Shown: positions 24,510-35,975, counted from the first letter of the stretch. The stretch: 64,000 nucleotides of DNA from Panulirus ornatus (GCF_036320965.1 NC_092251.1:1473501-1537500); one strand, 5' to 3'. Translations and numbers: made by a program. Notes: generated by a model from the sequence alone, not told the origin.

Positions 24510-24890
24510 GGGGTAGGGAGTAGAGTGTGGAGGAGGAGGAGGTGAGGAAGAAAGGCCGGAGGGTGAGGAAGAGAGAGAGGAAAGAGGAAAGGATATTCAA
24601 GAAAGAAAGAGATATCAGTAAATGATGGCTTCATTCACAAGTGATGAACAAGATTAGATGAAGGAAGGAACGATAAATCAAGTGATTAAATGGATAAGAT
24701 GATGAAAGAGGAGAGACGAAGAAATCTAAAGAATTGTGGGGAAAGGATAAGAAAGAGAAACAGGAAAGAGGTGTGAAACGTGAGGGAGTGAAATGAGATT
24801 CGTGACGACGAAGGAACTTAGAGAGTGAATTGACGAAAAAAGATGGGAAGCAGGGGAAAAAGAGGCAGTAAGCAGGAAGTAGAATTTCCC
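24510..24890. repeat. Purine-rich block
   Basis: GGAGGAGGAGG, GAAAGAAAGAG and AGAAAGAGAAACAGG words dominate the plus strand for about 380 bp. It is followed within 150 bp by a pyrimidine-rich block of similar length. Confidence 0.6.
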
Positions 24891-25027
24891 GTTTTCCTTC
24901 CTTCCTAAAAACCTTCTTGGAAGACTGGGAACTCTGGCCATTTCTCTCCAGGAGCAAGAGCACTTAAGGCAAACGGCTGTCCACAAAACTTGCTTCACCC
25001 CTTCCCAGGGAACTGCCACCACCGTCA

Positions 25028-25480
25028 GCAGCCTAACACACCCCCCCACCCACCCCAATCCCTATCCTGCCCTCCCCACCTCCGTGTTCAACCATCCCTA
25101 CCTCACTCGGATATTCAACTCTCTCCTCCAGTCCGTATTCAACCCTCCCTCTCCCACTCCATATTCACCCGTCCCTTCCCCACGCATTATTCAACCCTCC
25201 CTCACCCACTCCGTACTCAACCCTCCCTCTCCTACCCCATATTCATCCTCCCTTCCCCCACACTGCAAAATGCTTCTTAGCCAAAATAGCCTCCAGGAAA
25301 TTGAAAATTGTCTTGCGTCTTCTTCCTCTTCTCTTCTTTCTTATTTTCTTTTTTCCTATATTTCCTTGCTTACTGTATCTATTCGTCTGTCTACCTTTCT
25401 CTCCGTCTGTTTGTCTGCCGGTCTGTCTGTCTGTCTGTCTTTTGTCCTGTTTGTCTCGCCTCTTGCACTCTTCGTACTTT
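25028..25480. repeat. Pyrimidine-rich block with decayed 27-bp minisatellite
   Basis: 25085-25260 contains about six imperfect units of the type TATTCAACCCTCCCTCACCC. 25315-25350 is TTCTTCCTC-rich and 25385-25440 is (GTCT)n. The frames open on both strands follow from the bias. Confidence 0.7.
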
Positions 25481-25995
25481 GATGTTATCAGTTTTTTGAG
25501 GATAATAGGGAAATATCCCGAGTCTCCTCCTTCCGTGAACCCTCTCCTCCTCCAGCGCTGACCACACAGGAGTAACAACAGTCTCTCTAAAAACAAGCGG
25601 CCACACCGGTAGAAGTCCAACGCTGAAAAATAGCAGCGATAAAAAGCCGTCTGTTGGCCACAATAACACGGTAATATCTCCATCCAGCGACGGACGCCGC
25701 TCGTGAGTAGCAAACCCTGAAAAACGTATTTTTGTTTACCAATAAAGTGATGAAGTTTGGGAGTTCTGGGAAGGGTGAAAGTGTTCAGGCATTCATCTTG
25801 AAACAGAAAATTATATTTTTCTGCGCTATTGATATGTCTAATTGAACTTTCGCTGCTTATCTATTTTCTGATGAAGGAAGCTCGCGTCTTATCAAGGGTC
25901 TTGATAGCCAAGAAGAAAGAAAAGCGATTAGGTGATCTTTCTGTCTGTGTCTCTGTCTGTCTCATTTCTACCTACGACCCTCGTCTCTAACCCAG

Positions 25996-26093
25996 GGAAC
26001 GACGTGCCGTCCCTCCTACTGGTGATGGTCGGGTCCAGCTTTAACATCTCCCTCTCCACCATCAGGCCAGGAAAATCTATAGCCCTACTTGTG
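25996..26093 (+). CDS. Candidate internal exon, plus strand
   Basis: CTCGTCTCTAACCCAG ends at 25995 and CTTGTG|GTGAGG marks the other end. After two bases completing a split codon, 32 codons are open: NDVPSLLLVMVGSSFNISLS, then a basic turn and another hydrophobic patch. It would suit a beta-rich or membrane-proximal region. The opposite strand is also open over the same interval, so coding strand is not settled. No family is recognised. Confidence 0.22.
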
Positions 26094-26499
26094 GTGAGGA
26101 AGGAGTCATTGGCAATGCTCTTCCATTCATCTTCTTTGCCTCCCCTCTTCTTCATCCCTCCACTCTTCCTCCTCCTCCTTCTCTTCTTCGTCTTCTCACT
26201 TCTTGCATATTTCCCTCTTCCTTCTTTACTAACAAAAGAGTGATTACGTCCACATTGCCCAATTTTTGTCTCTTTTCATATCACAATTCTTTTCTCTATA
26301 AGTCTTGTATCTGATTTCATTTCACATTCTTTACTTGTATATGATTCCGGTTCTTCTTATCATTACGCGTATCTGTATTTTGATTCATGTACTTTTCCTT
26401 CGATCGTATTTGTAACAAAAAATTACCTGAAAATTCAGCTAATTCATATAAAAGGTTTTATATATTTACATACACAGAGGCAAAGCATTTATGTGATGA

Positions 26500-26617
26500 T
26501 GTGGTGTAAGAGCACGTAGGTGGAAGGCAGGTGGAGGCCAGTGTCGCGCGTACTGTGGGTGTAACACATCGATACAGCCGGGTGACCGGCCAAGAGTTCC
26601 AGAGGGTCCTCGTCCTG
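26500..26617 (-). other. Open minus-strand stretch after an acceptor-like tract
   Basis: On the minus strand, a T run followed by ACAACAG precedes 26617, and the frame DEDPLELLAGHPAVSMCYTH continues to a stop near 26493. It could be a terminal exon. The plus strand is also open here, so this is weak. Confidence 0.13.
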
Positions 26618-26660
26618 TTGTAAAAAAAAAGGCTGGAACAATGTTATTGACGTTGGTGAT

Positions 26661-26666
<6 letters not shown>

Positions 26667-26756
<90 letters not shown>
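26667..26756. repeat. (GA)n microsatellite, ~88 bp
   Basis: A perfect GA array. A donor-like GTAAGTGG on the minus strand (near 26763-26770) lies just beyond it. Confidence 0.97.
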
Positions 26757-26757
<1 letters not shown>

Positions 26758-26847
26758 TACCCACTTACCTACGAGTACCTGCGACGAGATTCGACCATGA
26801 TGGCTGGGCAAACGCGTACCACGTGTGTTGCTTGTTGAATGACACGG

Positions 26848-26848
<1 letters not shown>

Positions 26849-26893
<45 letters not shown>
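26849..26893. repeat. (GT)n microsatellite
   Basis: About 45 bp of GT. Confidence 0.97.
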
Positions 26894-26896
<3 letters not shown>

Positions 26897-27182
26897 GTGT
26901 CTGCTGCTGCCCTCAACGTCCCTGACTCTCAGGATAATCCACAACTAAGACAAAGGTCAGGTTGTAGGGGTTAGGAATTTCTTGAACACAAGTTGATGTG
27001 ATTTGGTCTCCGAGGAAAACTAGAAAGATCTTAAACGAGTAAAGATGATCGTTGTATCTGGTTGCATGTCCGTATGGATGTGTGACAAACTCGGTCCTCA
27101 GTAGTGAGGACAAGTGTTGGTATGTATCATAACATCATTGTTGACCACAGTGCAGATGACGACGCTTAGTGCAGTATGTCTA

Positions 27183-27395
27183 ACCTCTTGAGCACGATTA
27201 TACGACCCTTGAGCATGACGGTACGACACTTAGCACGACGGTTACGACCCCAGAATACAACGTTACGACTCTTGAACACGACAGTTATTGGTACAACAGC
27301 TTCATCTTTGACCTGCAAGTCAGAGGCTGGGTCATCATAACTAAGGGTTGACCTGGGGTGGTCAAGGGTGGAACCGTCGTGTTCCCAGGGTTAAG
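27183..27395. repeat. Dispersed ~21-bp minisatellite, locus 5, fold-back arrangement
   Basis: Five units in the sense of the 3.2-kb locus run from 27183 to 27295 (TACGACCCTTGAGCATGACG and variants). A core with CTTTGACCTGCAAGTCAGAG and GGGTTGACCTGG follows, then at least one unit in the reverse sense (AACCGTCGTGTTCCCAGGG, near 27371-27390). Confidence 0.7.
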
Positions 27396-27399
27396 ATTA

Positions 27400-27800
27400 A
27401 GTGACAAACAAGAAAATAGCTAAAAGATTTACCTACACAATCCACGCTTGGAAATGTATCAAAGACGACTTACATCCGTCATTAAGTGCATTCCAAGTGC
27501 AACATAAAAGAACCATCCATTAACAGATCCCTTACGAAACCTTTACTTAAATTCTGACATTCCACATTATATACTTGTATTTCCTTGTATTTAGAAAGAT
27601 CAAGATTCTACGTAAGAAATCTGAAAATAATCAAGCAAGATTATGAACTCTGTCTCCATCGAGGAAACGATAACAGCTGAGAGTGTTCACGATATACTCT
27701 CTACCTTGATGCAGTTCGCATCACTACACATTCTAAAATGTGAAACATATACTTCCAGTACACCTGACAGTAAGTGTAACATAAATAGACAGAGAGAAAA
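27400..27800. other. Single-copy sequence with one open ATG frame
   Basis: A plus-strand frame from 27643 (MNSVSIEETITAESVHDILS) runs to a GTAAGTG donor-like site at 27770. It could be a first exon but has no upstream signal I can name. Confidence 0.25.
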
Positions 27801-27804
27801 AACC

Positions 27805-27852
27805 AGACAGACAGACAGACACACACACACACAAACACACACACACACTCAC
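27805..27852. repeat. (GACA)n/(CA)n tract
   Basis: Short GACA units run into interrupted CA. Confidence 0.85.
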
Positions 27853-27984
27853 ATGCATGTTGCTATGGACTGCTAATATGATGGTATATAATATTCCTAT
27901 TATCACAGAAAAATATCAGATGAGGCTGGTCTGGTGCTGGTGGCTGCCGTGTTTGGCTTTATATGAAGGATTTGCATAATGCAA

Positions 27985-28120
27985 AACTGTGCCTCCCTCC
28001 CCGCCTCCATCCTCCCTCTTCCCCCTCCTCCTCCTCCTCCTTTCTGGTTTTCGTCCTCCTCCTCTCTGGTCTTCGTCCTCTTATTCCTCTCTGGTCCTCG
28101 TCCTCCTCCTCCCTCCGCCC
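27985..28120. repeat. Pyrimidine-rich CCT block
   Basis: CTCCTCCTCCTCC and TCTGGTCTTCGTCCTC units are tandem and imperfect. A (TATATC)n run lies at 28230-28262. Confidence 0.7.
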
Positions 28121-28264
28121 AGAGTTTGTACTTTGGGGAAAGTTGACAATAATATTGGTAGGTGTCAGAGGACTTCAAGACCCTGTCCAGTGTTCCCACC
28201 AGTGCAGGAGAGTAGGGATGAATAGTAATGATAAGTACTTTATATCTATATCTATATCTGCCCA

Positions 28265-28910
28265 TCTACCTGTCAATCTCCCTATCAATCTAGATGCCTC
28301 ACCTTGCCCTCCTGCTTGACGACCCTTGTGTGTGTGAGGCTCCCACATCACTCAGGATAATGGCACGATAAACACAGTTCCTCATATGACATCAACGCAA
28401 ATGAAGGAATAAAGAAAGAATTTTACGAGATCTTTTGTTCATGATGGCTGTATAGGAAAAACAAACAGAGACCTTGGTGAGGTGATTTAAAGGACCCTAG
28501 GTGACCCGACCTCACCTGATCTGACACGTCAAATGTGGGGCACGTGACCAATTCATTATGTCCAAAAATACCCATAGATCATTTCAACGTTTTTACTCTA
28601 ATTACTTCGGAGTTCCAGGTCCTTATAAAACCTAGGATCAAACAGGTCAAGAAGTAGGGTGATGTTGTGTGTTTGTGTGTGGAGTGAAGGGCAACTGGAC
28701 TGTACGTGTTGTGTCTTCTTTATGGGGTCTTGTAATGTGTTCATATGTGATCTGTTGGGTTAAAGGCAAACTTTTGCAGGAAATGTTGAGCATGTATGAG
28801 TGTGATGATCACTGTGAAGGTCCGTGAGGTGTGGTGACTTTGGAACAATAGTTTGTAATTCTCATCATGAGCTTATTGTCTCCTGAGGAAGATGCATATC
28901 CGATGGACTG
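28265..28910. other. Single-copy sequence
   Basis: No gene or repeat supportable. Short TG-rich stretches near 28660-28700. Confidence 0.45.

Positions 28911-28914
<4 letters not shown>

Positions 28915-28989
<75 letters not shown>
28915..28989. repeat. Compound (CA)n(GA)n array
   Basis: About 46 bp of CA pass directly into about 29 bp of GA. Confidence 0.97.
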
Positions 28990-28992
<3 letters not shown>

Positions 28993-29047
28993 TTGGTACG
29001 TTATACATGACAGGTAGACAGCGGAGGTGGCAAACAAGGCCATTTAC

Positions 29048-29067
29048 CTGTTCCTGGAGCTACCTCT
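29048..29067 (-). other. Possible 20-nt micro-exon, minus strand
   Basis: On the minus strand a long pyrimidine tract (CCCTTTTTCTTTTTCC... through CCGCCTCCCGCGCAG, plus 29068 to about 29125) ends at AG, and 20 nt later CAGGAACAG|GTAAAT is a near-consensus donor. Two frames are open (one reads EVAPGT). Real exons this short exist but are rare. The interval could equally be the end of a false acceptor. Confidence 0.2.
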
Positions 29068-29265
29068 CTGCGCGGGAGGCGGCGAACAAGCACAAGGAAA
29101 AATGGAAAAAGAAAAAGGGGTAATACAAGGACACCAGCACAGTGAGGAATAAAAAAGGTTTTGAGTGAAGGATCCGTGTATGTATCCTGGACAGAAGACG
29201 ATAAAGTAATGTTAAAACCCGGTACCCGCGGAGGGGCGGTGAGGCCGCCTTCACGCTTCTTGTGC

Positions 29266-29317
29266 TGTGTGTGTGTGTGTGTGTGTAAGTCTCCTTGCCG
29301 GCCAGTTGTGATAATGT

Positions 29318-29386
<69 letters not shown>
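29266..29386. repeat. (GT)n and (GA)n microsatellites
   Basis: About 20 bp of GT at 29266-29286 and about 66 bp of GA at 29320-29386, separated by unique sequence. Confidence 0.95.
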
Positions 29387-29388
<2 letters not shown>

Positions 29389-29652
29389 TACCCTCTCATA
29401 TGCCCGCTCAGTTGTCACATGCATATAGATCGTCTTTTCCTTAAGGTCTGATCAAGTGTTTAGGATGCGCCGCTTGTTAAAGACCGATAACGGTGAATAA
29501 TGTCTTGGCTACGGACTGTGTTTGGTAATGGTTATAAGTAATTAAATCAGAAAATACACCAAGCAGTTTTGACCTCTTTGTAATCACACGATAAGAGTCT
29601 AGTTCTCTTACGGCAGCGGTAGAAGTCCTTTGACTCACTTCAAAGGCACATT

Positions 29653-29875
29653 GCTTTGAACGCTGCTCATTGCTTCGAACGCAACTCATTGCTTTCAACG
29701 TTTCTCATTGCTTCGTGCCTTGCTCTTTGCTTCGAACCTTTTCAATACTTCGAACGCTACTCATTGCTTCGAAAGCTGCTTATTACTTCGAACGCTGCTT
29801 ATTGTTTCGAACGTTACTGATTGCCTCAAACGCTGCTCGATGGTTTGAACGCTGCTCATTACTTCGAACGCTGCC
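29653..29875. repeat. 19-bp minisatellite with TTCGAA core, ~12 copies
   Basis: Units of GCTTCGAACGCTGCTCATT repeat about twelve times with substitutions (TTTGAAC, TTCAACG, AACTCATT). Each intact unit contains the palindrome TTCGAA. The period is not a multiple of three, yet frames of 70-90 codons stay open on both strands. Confidence 0.9.
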
Positions 29876-30097
29876 AAAACTAATGCATATCTAAGCGAGT
29901 AGTTACAATGTCTCGCAAGGTAATAATGACAATAAAATCCGTGTTGGTATTCCAGAAAAGTCTTTATGAATGAGTGACCATAAGGCAAGATACCATAAAG
30001 GGCTTTGCCGTTCCTCTCTCCAGTGAGGCAGTCCAAGCAGTTTGCTTCATTTGAATCATTAACGGTAAACTAGTTGGGAAAAACACCTTTGTTCGTT

Positions 30098-30127
30098 TGG
30101 TGTGTGTGTGTGTGTGTGTGTGTGTGT
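30098..30127. repeat. (GT)n microsatellite
   Basis: About 28 bp of GT. Confidence 0.93.
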
Positions 30128-30302
30128 TAAGATCCGAATGAGAAGGGATTCAGTTCATGAGTTATGAAATGGGAAAAAAGAAAGAGAATAAGAGAAAACG
30201 AGATAAACTGAGAAATAGGCGAAATGACGTACTTATAAGAAGAGGAAGAGAACTTCCTACCTACGAGTTATTGCAACAAGAATTTGCTGAAGCAGAGCTG
30301 GC

Positions 30303-30306
<4 letters not shown>

Positions 30307-30372
<66 letters not shown>
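30307..30372. repeat. (GA)n microsatellite
   Basis: About 66 bp of GA. The adjoining plus-strand frame (30157-30306), Lys/Arg/Glu-rich, runs into it and is purine-biased. Confidence 0.97.
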
Positions 30373-30374
<2 letters not shown>

Positions 30375-30375
<1 letters not shown>

Positions 30376-31920
30376 CACTTGAACGCAGTGTAATATCCCC
30401 GTAATGGCATCAATGAACGTATCCTGTAACAAGACAAGCAAGTATAACAGTAAAACCAGAGCGCCGTTGGAAGACTAGAATGTGTGTTCATTTTACACTT
30501 TGAATAGCTTGATTAGACCATTTAGAACCAAGCAGCTTCCGAACGAAGAAATAGAAACACTTCTGCATCCTAACAATCAGTACGCGCCTTCATTTGATTC
30601 ATATACACCACAGAAAATGAAGGGACGCTAAAGTAAAGTACTTATACATTCTTCAGATTAATGTGAATAATGTCTGAAATGGGAAAGAAAACCTCAAAGG
30701 TCGTATATACCAAGATATAACCAAACAATCTAATGACTTTTGAATGTAATTCAGGTACCCTAAACAAACTCAATTGTGGACACTCTCATCATGCAGAACG
30801 ATTTACACACAAACAAGGTCACTGTTCTTGTTTACAGATCAGTTACACTCAGTGAAAACATAAATACACCTGAGTCCAGAAACCCACTGCATACGCAACA
30901 CTTAGAGCTTAAATTCAGAACAGTAAGATAACTTCTCCATGAAATATAGCTCTAAATAATTAAACGAGACATAGTTGCAAATAAAAAGAAAACATACACA
31001 TAAGAGGAAGATCAGTAGAGGACTCAAAATATGCCTTAGAGGGATGGGTATTGTCAGTCAGTATGTATATAGACTATTAAGTAGTCTTATATCGAGACAA
31101 GGATGAGCTCCCGGATTTACCCTCAAAGTCCTTCTCCCTAGAAAATGACAGTCATCCCAAGAAGATATAGATACAATCAACCACATAAACTTGTGTTGCC
31201 ACTGAGAGGTTTTGCACAATGAAATAAAGTTAGGAAGAACACGTAGTGAAACCAAAATACATCTTATAAAAAGAACAGCTGAAGCCAATATTCTACTTAT
31301 ATCATTAGGTGATCCATATTAGGAGATGTTATTATCTAATGGTATGATATTAAGGACAAAGACAAGTGGGCTCGTACCTGCCACCTGCTTGTACCTAGTG
31401 TTGCTGGGGCGGGGGGAAGGAGGGATCATGTGGTGGTTCTGGAGCAAAAGAAGGAGGAAATGCGGCGGTGGTGGGGAGAGAAGGTGCAGACGAACACAAT
31501 GTAATGAGAATAATCTGAAAATAAATCTTTACATCTTCACAACAGTCAATGTGTCTCCACTGAAGTCCAGCCTATCACATGTTTTCCCTCGTCTGGAATG
31601 ATAAAGGAAATCCTCAATACACGAGACCCTCTTGATAACGTAAGGCATAACTACAGTGTTTTACTCGTCTTCAGAGGCAAATCATCGCAGACTCAGAACT
31701 CTAACTTCGCCTTTACGTACAATGACCAGGAACCTCCCCTGGTTATAAGAGGTGTTGTAGAGGAATAAAGAAACTGGGGTAATTATACCCAACGAGGCAT
31801 GAAACCAGCATAGCGTAATTGCAAGAGATACGGAAATAATGATGACAACAGATGTTAGGAGGATTGGTCTAATGACAATAAGAGGTGGGCCGTGAAGAAA
31901 ATGAGAACGGGAAGAGAAGA
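30375..31920. other. Single-copy AT-rich sequence
   Basis: No gene, RNA gene or array seen in about 1.5 kb. One of the emptier parts of the window. Confidence 0.5.
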
Positions 31921-31925
31921 ATAAG

Positions 31926-31976
31926 AACCTACCTACCTACCTACCTACCTACAAACCTACCCACCTACCTACCTAC
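31926..31976. repeat. (ACCT)n tetranucleotide tract
   Basis: About twelve ACCT units with two interruptions. Confidence 0.9.
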
Positions 31977-32002
31977 TTCCCTATCCGCCTACGAGTACTT
32001 AC

Positions 32003-32053
32003 GAGAGTTTGCCATCAAGCAGGGCTGGGTTGTAGCTTTTGCCTCAGGAAAAT
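32003..32053 (-). CDS. Candidate short exon with good splice-like ends, minus strand
   Basis: On the minus strand, CATTTTTCTTAACTCTAG precedes 32053 and AACTCTC|GTAAGTAC ends at 32003, both close to consensus. The 51 nt are open only in the frame with two leading bases (FPEAKATTQPCLMANS). The single open frame makes this more informative than candidates open in all frames, but it is very short. No family is recognised. Confidence 0.23.
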
Positions 32054-32214
32054 CTAGAGTTAAGAAAAATGATTGTTGTGAGTTACTTGGTATGGAGGGT
32101 TACAGCTGAGATGGAGAATGTGTCGGTAAACTGAATGACAGCAACCCACATGTACGTGAGGCAGAGAGAAAAGACATCACCCAAGGGAATGGAGGGGAAC
32201 TTGACAGCCATTGT

Positions 32215-32332
<118 letters not shown>

Positions 32333-32499
32333 AAAAGTGTTTGGTTCACTATCGACTGTTGTTTGAGTACCATGACTTACCTATAGCTGACTGAGTATGA
32401 AACACCATATATATATATCTTACTGAATTTTCCACTACTACTGTGTATGGGTCAAACAAATAACATCAAACCTGAAATTCTGAGAAGATTAACTCAGTT

Positions 32500-32635
32500 A
32501 TGCAAACCCATTCCATAACAACGTATCCCACAGCAGTCCACCTCACAACAACCCATACCATAATAACCCAACCCACAACCAACTAACCCACGACAATAAT
32601 CCATCTCAGAACTTAGCAAAATAAACCCAACAGGA
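32500..32635. repeat. Loose AACCCA/CCACAAC-rich repeats
   Basis: AACCCATACC, ACCCAACCCACAACC and related words recur. This is a decayed simple array. Confidence 0.5.
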
Positions 32636-32733
32636 AGGCCTCGTCTGCGCTACTATATCACTACTGTAAGACCCATTAGGACGTATCACAACCACATAAA
32701 GCAGGCAGGGACACAGCTCCAGCCACGTATCAC

Positions 32734-32931
32734 CGACATAAGCCGACTTAAAACATATCGCAGCTGAAACATCAGAGGTGGCGGGAGGGTAGGAGGTGGG
32801 TGAGGGTATAAATTCCTTAGGACGGTAATGAGGCGAGGGTGGGAGTCAGGGACTAAGATGATGTGACAAGCCTGGGAGAGCCGGACTAACGATAGGCCCA
32901 GCGCCACGCCCTGCGGAACATACCACTCCTC
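32734..32931 (-). CDS. Candidate exon, 66 codons, minus strand
   Basis: On the minus strand, GAGCTCCTGTTTTAG precedes 32931 and CTTATGTCG|GTGATA ends at 32734. The 198 nt form 66 complete codons starting EEWYVPQGVALGLSLVRLSQ, continuing through a proline-rich stretch. The first 45 residues look globular, with alternating hydrophobic positions. The acceptor sits at the edge of the (CT)n array (on this strand (GA)n), so its polypyrimidine tract is short. No family is recognised. Confidence 0.25.
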
Positions 32932-32941
32932 CTAAAACAGG

Positions 32942-32942
<1 letters not shown>

Positions 32943-33002
<60 letters not shown>
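32943..33002. repeat. (CT)n microsatellite
   Basis: About 60 bp of CT. Confidence 0.97.
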
Positions 33003-33004
<2 letters not shown>

Positions 33005-33006
<2 letters not shown>

Positions 33007-33940
33007 GAGTAGCTGAAGTCAATCCTTCTTGTTTTTGTTTTTTAAAGAACTTATTGCTTTCCTTTTTTTTTTTTTTTTTACCCACGTAGGACATAGTAAT
33101 CTTTGTACTCATAACATTAACACTTCTTCACGTAGAAAGACAAGAAAGAAACAGTACATACAATGAATTATGTTCAACTTCCGTAAGGCCTTTCACGACG
33201 CGAGGCGTTGTGAAGGCAGGTCACGTGACCACGCCAGGATCCATCACAAGGCCGTCGGTGACGACAGCCACACGACTCTCCTCCTCCCTCCCCCCACCTA
33301 CACCTCCGTTATGCTGTCACGCTCATAACTGCAGCTTACTACCTCCCTGTCCTCCTGGGGGAGGAATGCTCACTTGTGCTCGCTCTGGTCTTCCCTCCAG
33401 TGTGGAGGACCTACACCAGTGTCTCATCTCCTGGTAGTAAGAGGATCCCCACTACACTACCACCTGACGGAAGACTCACACTCAACATCGATCTCTGCTG
33501 CTGAGACGAGTCTCTAACTTAATTTCCTTTTCTTTCTTGAGAAATTATATAGCACCTTCTCCTCAGCCTCCCGCCCTTCACACACCTCAACTCAGCCTCT
33601 TTCAGGAAGCTAGAGGCACTCAATACTCGGCCCAGACAAAAGGGGTAATCTCATTACTCACCACCACTGTACAAGACAAATATACTCTGAGGGAAACGAT
33701 TCCCTCACAACAATTATTCCCAGAAGATTCTTCAGCCTCCTTCTATGTCCTCTTCATCCACCTTGATACACAGCTTTAAGAATGCCTCCTTGCTGCTGAT
33801 TAAATGCAACTAACACCTACGAAATATCGGATCAAGAAAAAAGAATTGTGAAAGATAAGCTGGTAAACATAACTGAACTGAAAGTAGAAATTGATTCTTC
33901 CTCTTGACTCTTACTTCATCTCCTTCCTCCTCCCTTCCTT
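33005..33940. other. Single-copy sequence with a T run
   Basis: A T run lies at 33065-33079. 33230-33440 is C-rich and leaves a 75-codon plus frame open. 33880-33944 is the pyrimidine tract of the next exon candidate. Confidence 0.4.
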
Positions 33941-33944
33941 CCAG

Positions 33945-34002
33945 AAATCCTTCGCCTCCTTGTCGAGTCTCCTGCCCAAGCTAAACAAACACGAAGGCGT
34001 AG
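33945..34002 (+). CDS. Candidate internal exon with very strong acceptor
   Basis: A 45-base pyrimidine tract ends in TCCCTTCCTTCCAG at 33944, and GGCGTAG|GTGAGTAAG marks 34002/34003. Both signals are near consensus. The 58 nt are open in two frames: KSFASLSSLLPKLNKHEGV from the first base, or ILRLLVESPAQAKQTRRR after two bases. The third frame has a stop. Neither product is recognised. The signal pair is among the best in the window, but the exon is short. Confidence 0.3.
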
Positions 34003-34324
34003 GTGAGTAAGGAAACGACGTGGGTCTCTCGCGGGAGACCCTACCTTTGTTGGCCTTCCTTTTGAGACAGTTGCACCTTGGGATTTCCTTCCCTGTGTAA
34101 TTCTAGTACATAGGCTCCACTTAGAGTAGAACCAGGCTTGTGAGAGCATTCATGCTGGGCATTACTGTACCCGGAGACAGAGAAAACATAACTAAATCAA
34201 GGCCCCACGAGTTTTGATTACAGTTAGGGCTTCAAAGGAATCGATAACGAGGCAACTTTCGTTAACTTCGTTAATTGTTCAACAGGTGTGGAGACTCGCG
34301 TTAACTACCGTCACTTAAGGTAAC

Positions 34325-34949
34325 TAGGAGAGAATGGGAGAGAGCGGATGGCGGCCCCATGGACGAAGATGGCGTTTAAGAGGACACAGGAGGCTGAAGC
34401 TGAGGGGAAGTTGGAGTTGGCGACTGATGAGTAGGATTGTGAGGGGGGAGGGGAGGGGACTGATTAAGAGATAATGAGTGGCAGTTGGAGAAGGTGGCAA
34501 CAGGTGGAACAAGTAGAAGACAGATCTTTATGAAATACGGAAAAGGAAATGGTGAAGGGAGGGGTCACAGTGAGGAGGATGGAGGGGTACACAGTGATAG
34601 GATAAGCGAGGAGACAAGAATGGAGTTGAAAAGAAGAGTTCGGAAGGATGTCCGGTGGAGGTGGAGGAGAAAAGCGATCGACAATAATGGGAAAAATGAG
34701 GAGTCAAGGGGTCGACAGAGGCAGAGGAAAATTGGCGTCGACTGAAAAACAGACACGGTATACGAGAGTAATATGAGAGAAGAGCAGTCGAGTGAGAGTG
34801 GGAAATAGGGTCTATGTGGACAAGAAAAAGGGAGTCCTACATGTTCAGAGGAGAATGGGAAATTGTCAGGATGAGAAGATAATGGGAACACACAGGGTGA
34901 TAGCATAATGAAGTCCATAGGAAGGAGGGATGCTTGTGCATGTGGCGTC

Positions 34950-34950
<1 letters not shown>
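34325..34950. repeat. Purine-rich block
   Basis: About 600 bp of G/A-rich plus strand (GAGGGGAGG, GGAGGTGGAGGAG, AGAGGCAGAGG) run directly into the (GA)n array at 34954. Minus-strand Leu/Ser/Pro-rich frames here are compositional. Confidence 0.6.

Positions 34951-34953
<3 letters not shown>

Positions 34954-35039
<86 letters not shown>
34954..35039. repeat. (GA)n microsatellite, ~86 bp
   Basis: A perfect GA array. Confidence 0.97.
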
Positions 35040-35042
<3 letters not shown>

Positions 35043-35390
35043 TGTTCAGAGTAAAGCTCTGCGAATATGAAAATGTTGGCATGATCTTTTCTGAAGTTCT
35101 AACAGGCTGAGGAGGTCAGAGAAGACGGGGTGGGGTAGAGAGGAAGGGATGCAGGCTAAACATTGATGGATTGATCGGTCTCGTTCTGATTACCTCCTGG
35201 AGACCGGCCGAGTCTGGCAACCAAGTTTGAAACTTTCAGAACTGCTGAAGGTTTAGGAGGTTGAGGGAATTTCGTGGCTGAGAATGAAAGTTAAAATACT
35301 CGTAAATGTTTTAGGTTTGGTGGTTGAGATACTGTTGTATCATGGATGAACAGTTTATACTTCAGATATGCAATGGAATTGCTGCAGCAC

Positions 35391-35394
<4 letters not shown>

Positions 35395-35471
<77 letters not shown>

Positions 35472-35490
35472 TGTGTGTGTGTGTGTGTGT
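35395..35490. repeat. Compound (GA)n(GT)n array
   Basis: About 75 bp of GA pass directly into about 21 bp of GT. Confidence 0.97.
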
Positions 35491-35613
35491 TCAGGAGCTG
35501 TGGCACCATAGCCCAAACCCACTATCAGAACTCAAGTGGTACGACATTTACATACATATACACAAATGTCTCGGGTGAAAAGCAAAAATAAAAAAAAAAA
35601 GCCAACAATTTAG

Positions 35614-35763
35614 CAGCACAACATCCACCGGGGGCAAAAAGATGATCCAACCAGCAACTTGCATTGTAATGTGCACTTAAGTGTCGTGAAGCATTACCAT
35701 GCAAGAACTCCCGGGACACCAGACATCGTCCAGGGAATACATGATAACACATCCGCTCTTCAG
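35614..35763 (+). CDS. Candidate exon, 50 codons, first of a phase-matched pair
   Basis: ACAATTTAG ends at 35613 (weak pyrimidine tract) and CTCTTCAG|GTGAGTGA marks 35763/35764, a near-consensus donor. The 150 nt form exactly 50 codons, beginning QHNIHRGQKDDPTSNLHCNV and ending NTSALQ. The exit phase (0) matches the entry phase of 36424-36564, which has a strong acceptor and a stop. The product would be hydrophilic and probably unstructured. The minus strand is also open here. Unrecognised. Confidence 0.28.
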
Positions 35764-35970
35764 GTGAGTGATTTAAACCCAGGACGAGGCGGCTGGCTGT
35801 GTCTCTGACCGGTTCTCACGCTGGCAAAAGACCGGGGTGCAGCTTGGGCACTTCTCTTAACTCACGTCTTGATTAGAATGTGATTGGTATTCGTCACGTG
35901 TTGTACTGACCCTTCCCCTTGATAGATATGGTGTTGTTGGTCTTGGCGTTATCATTGAGGCTTTTATATT

Positions 35971-35975
<5 letters not shown>

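Noticed and set aside
29653..29875. CRISPR-like array
   Set aside because: Units are contiguous 19-bp imperfect repeats with no unique spacers, and the sequence is eukaryotic in character.
31926..31976. Telomere-like repeat
   Set aside because: The motif is ACCT, not the arthropod TTAGG/CCTAA repeat.
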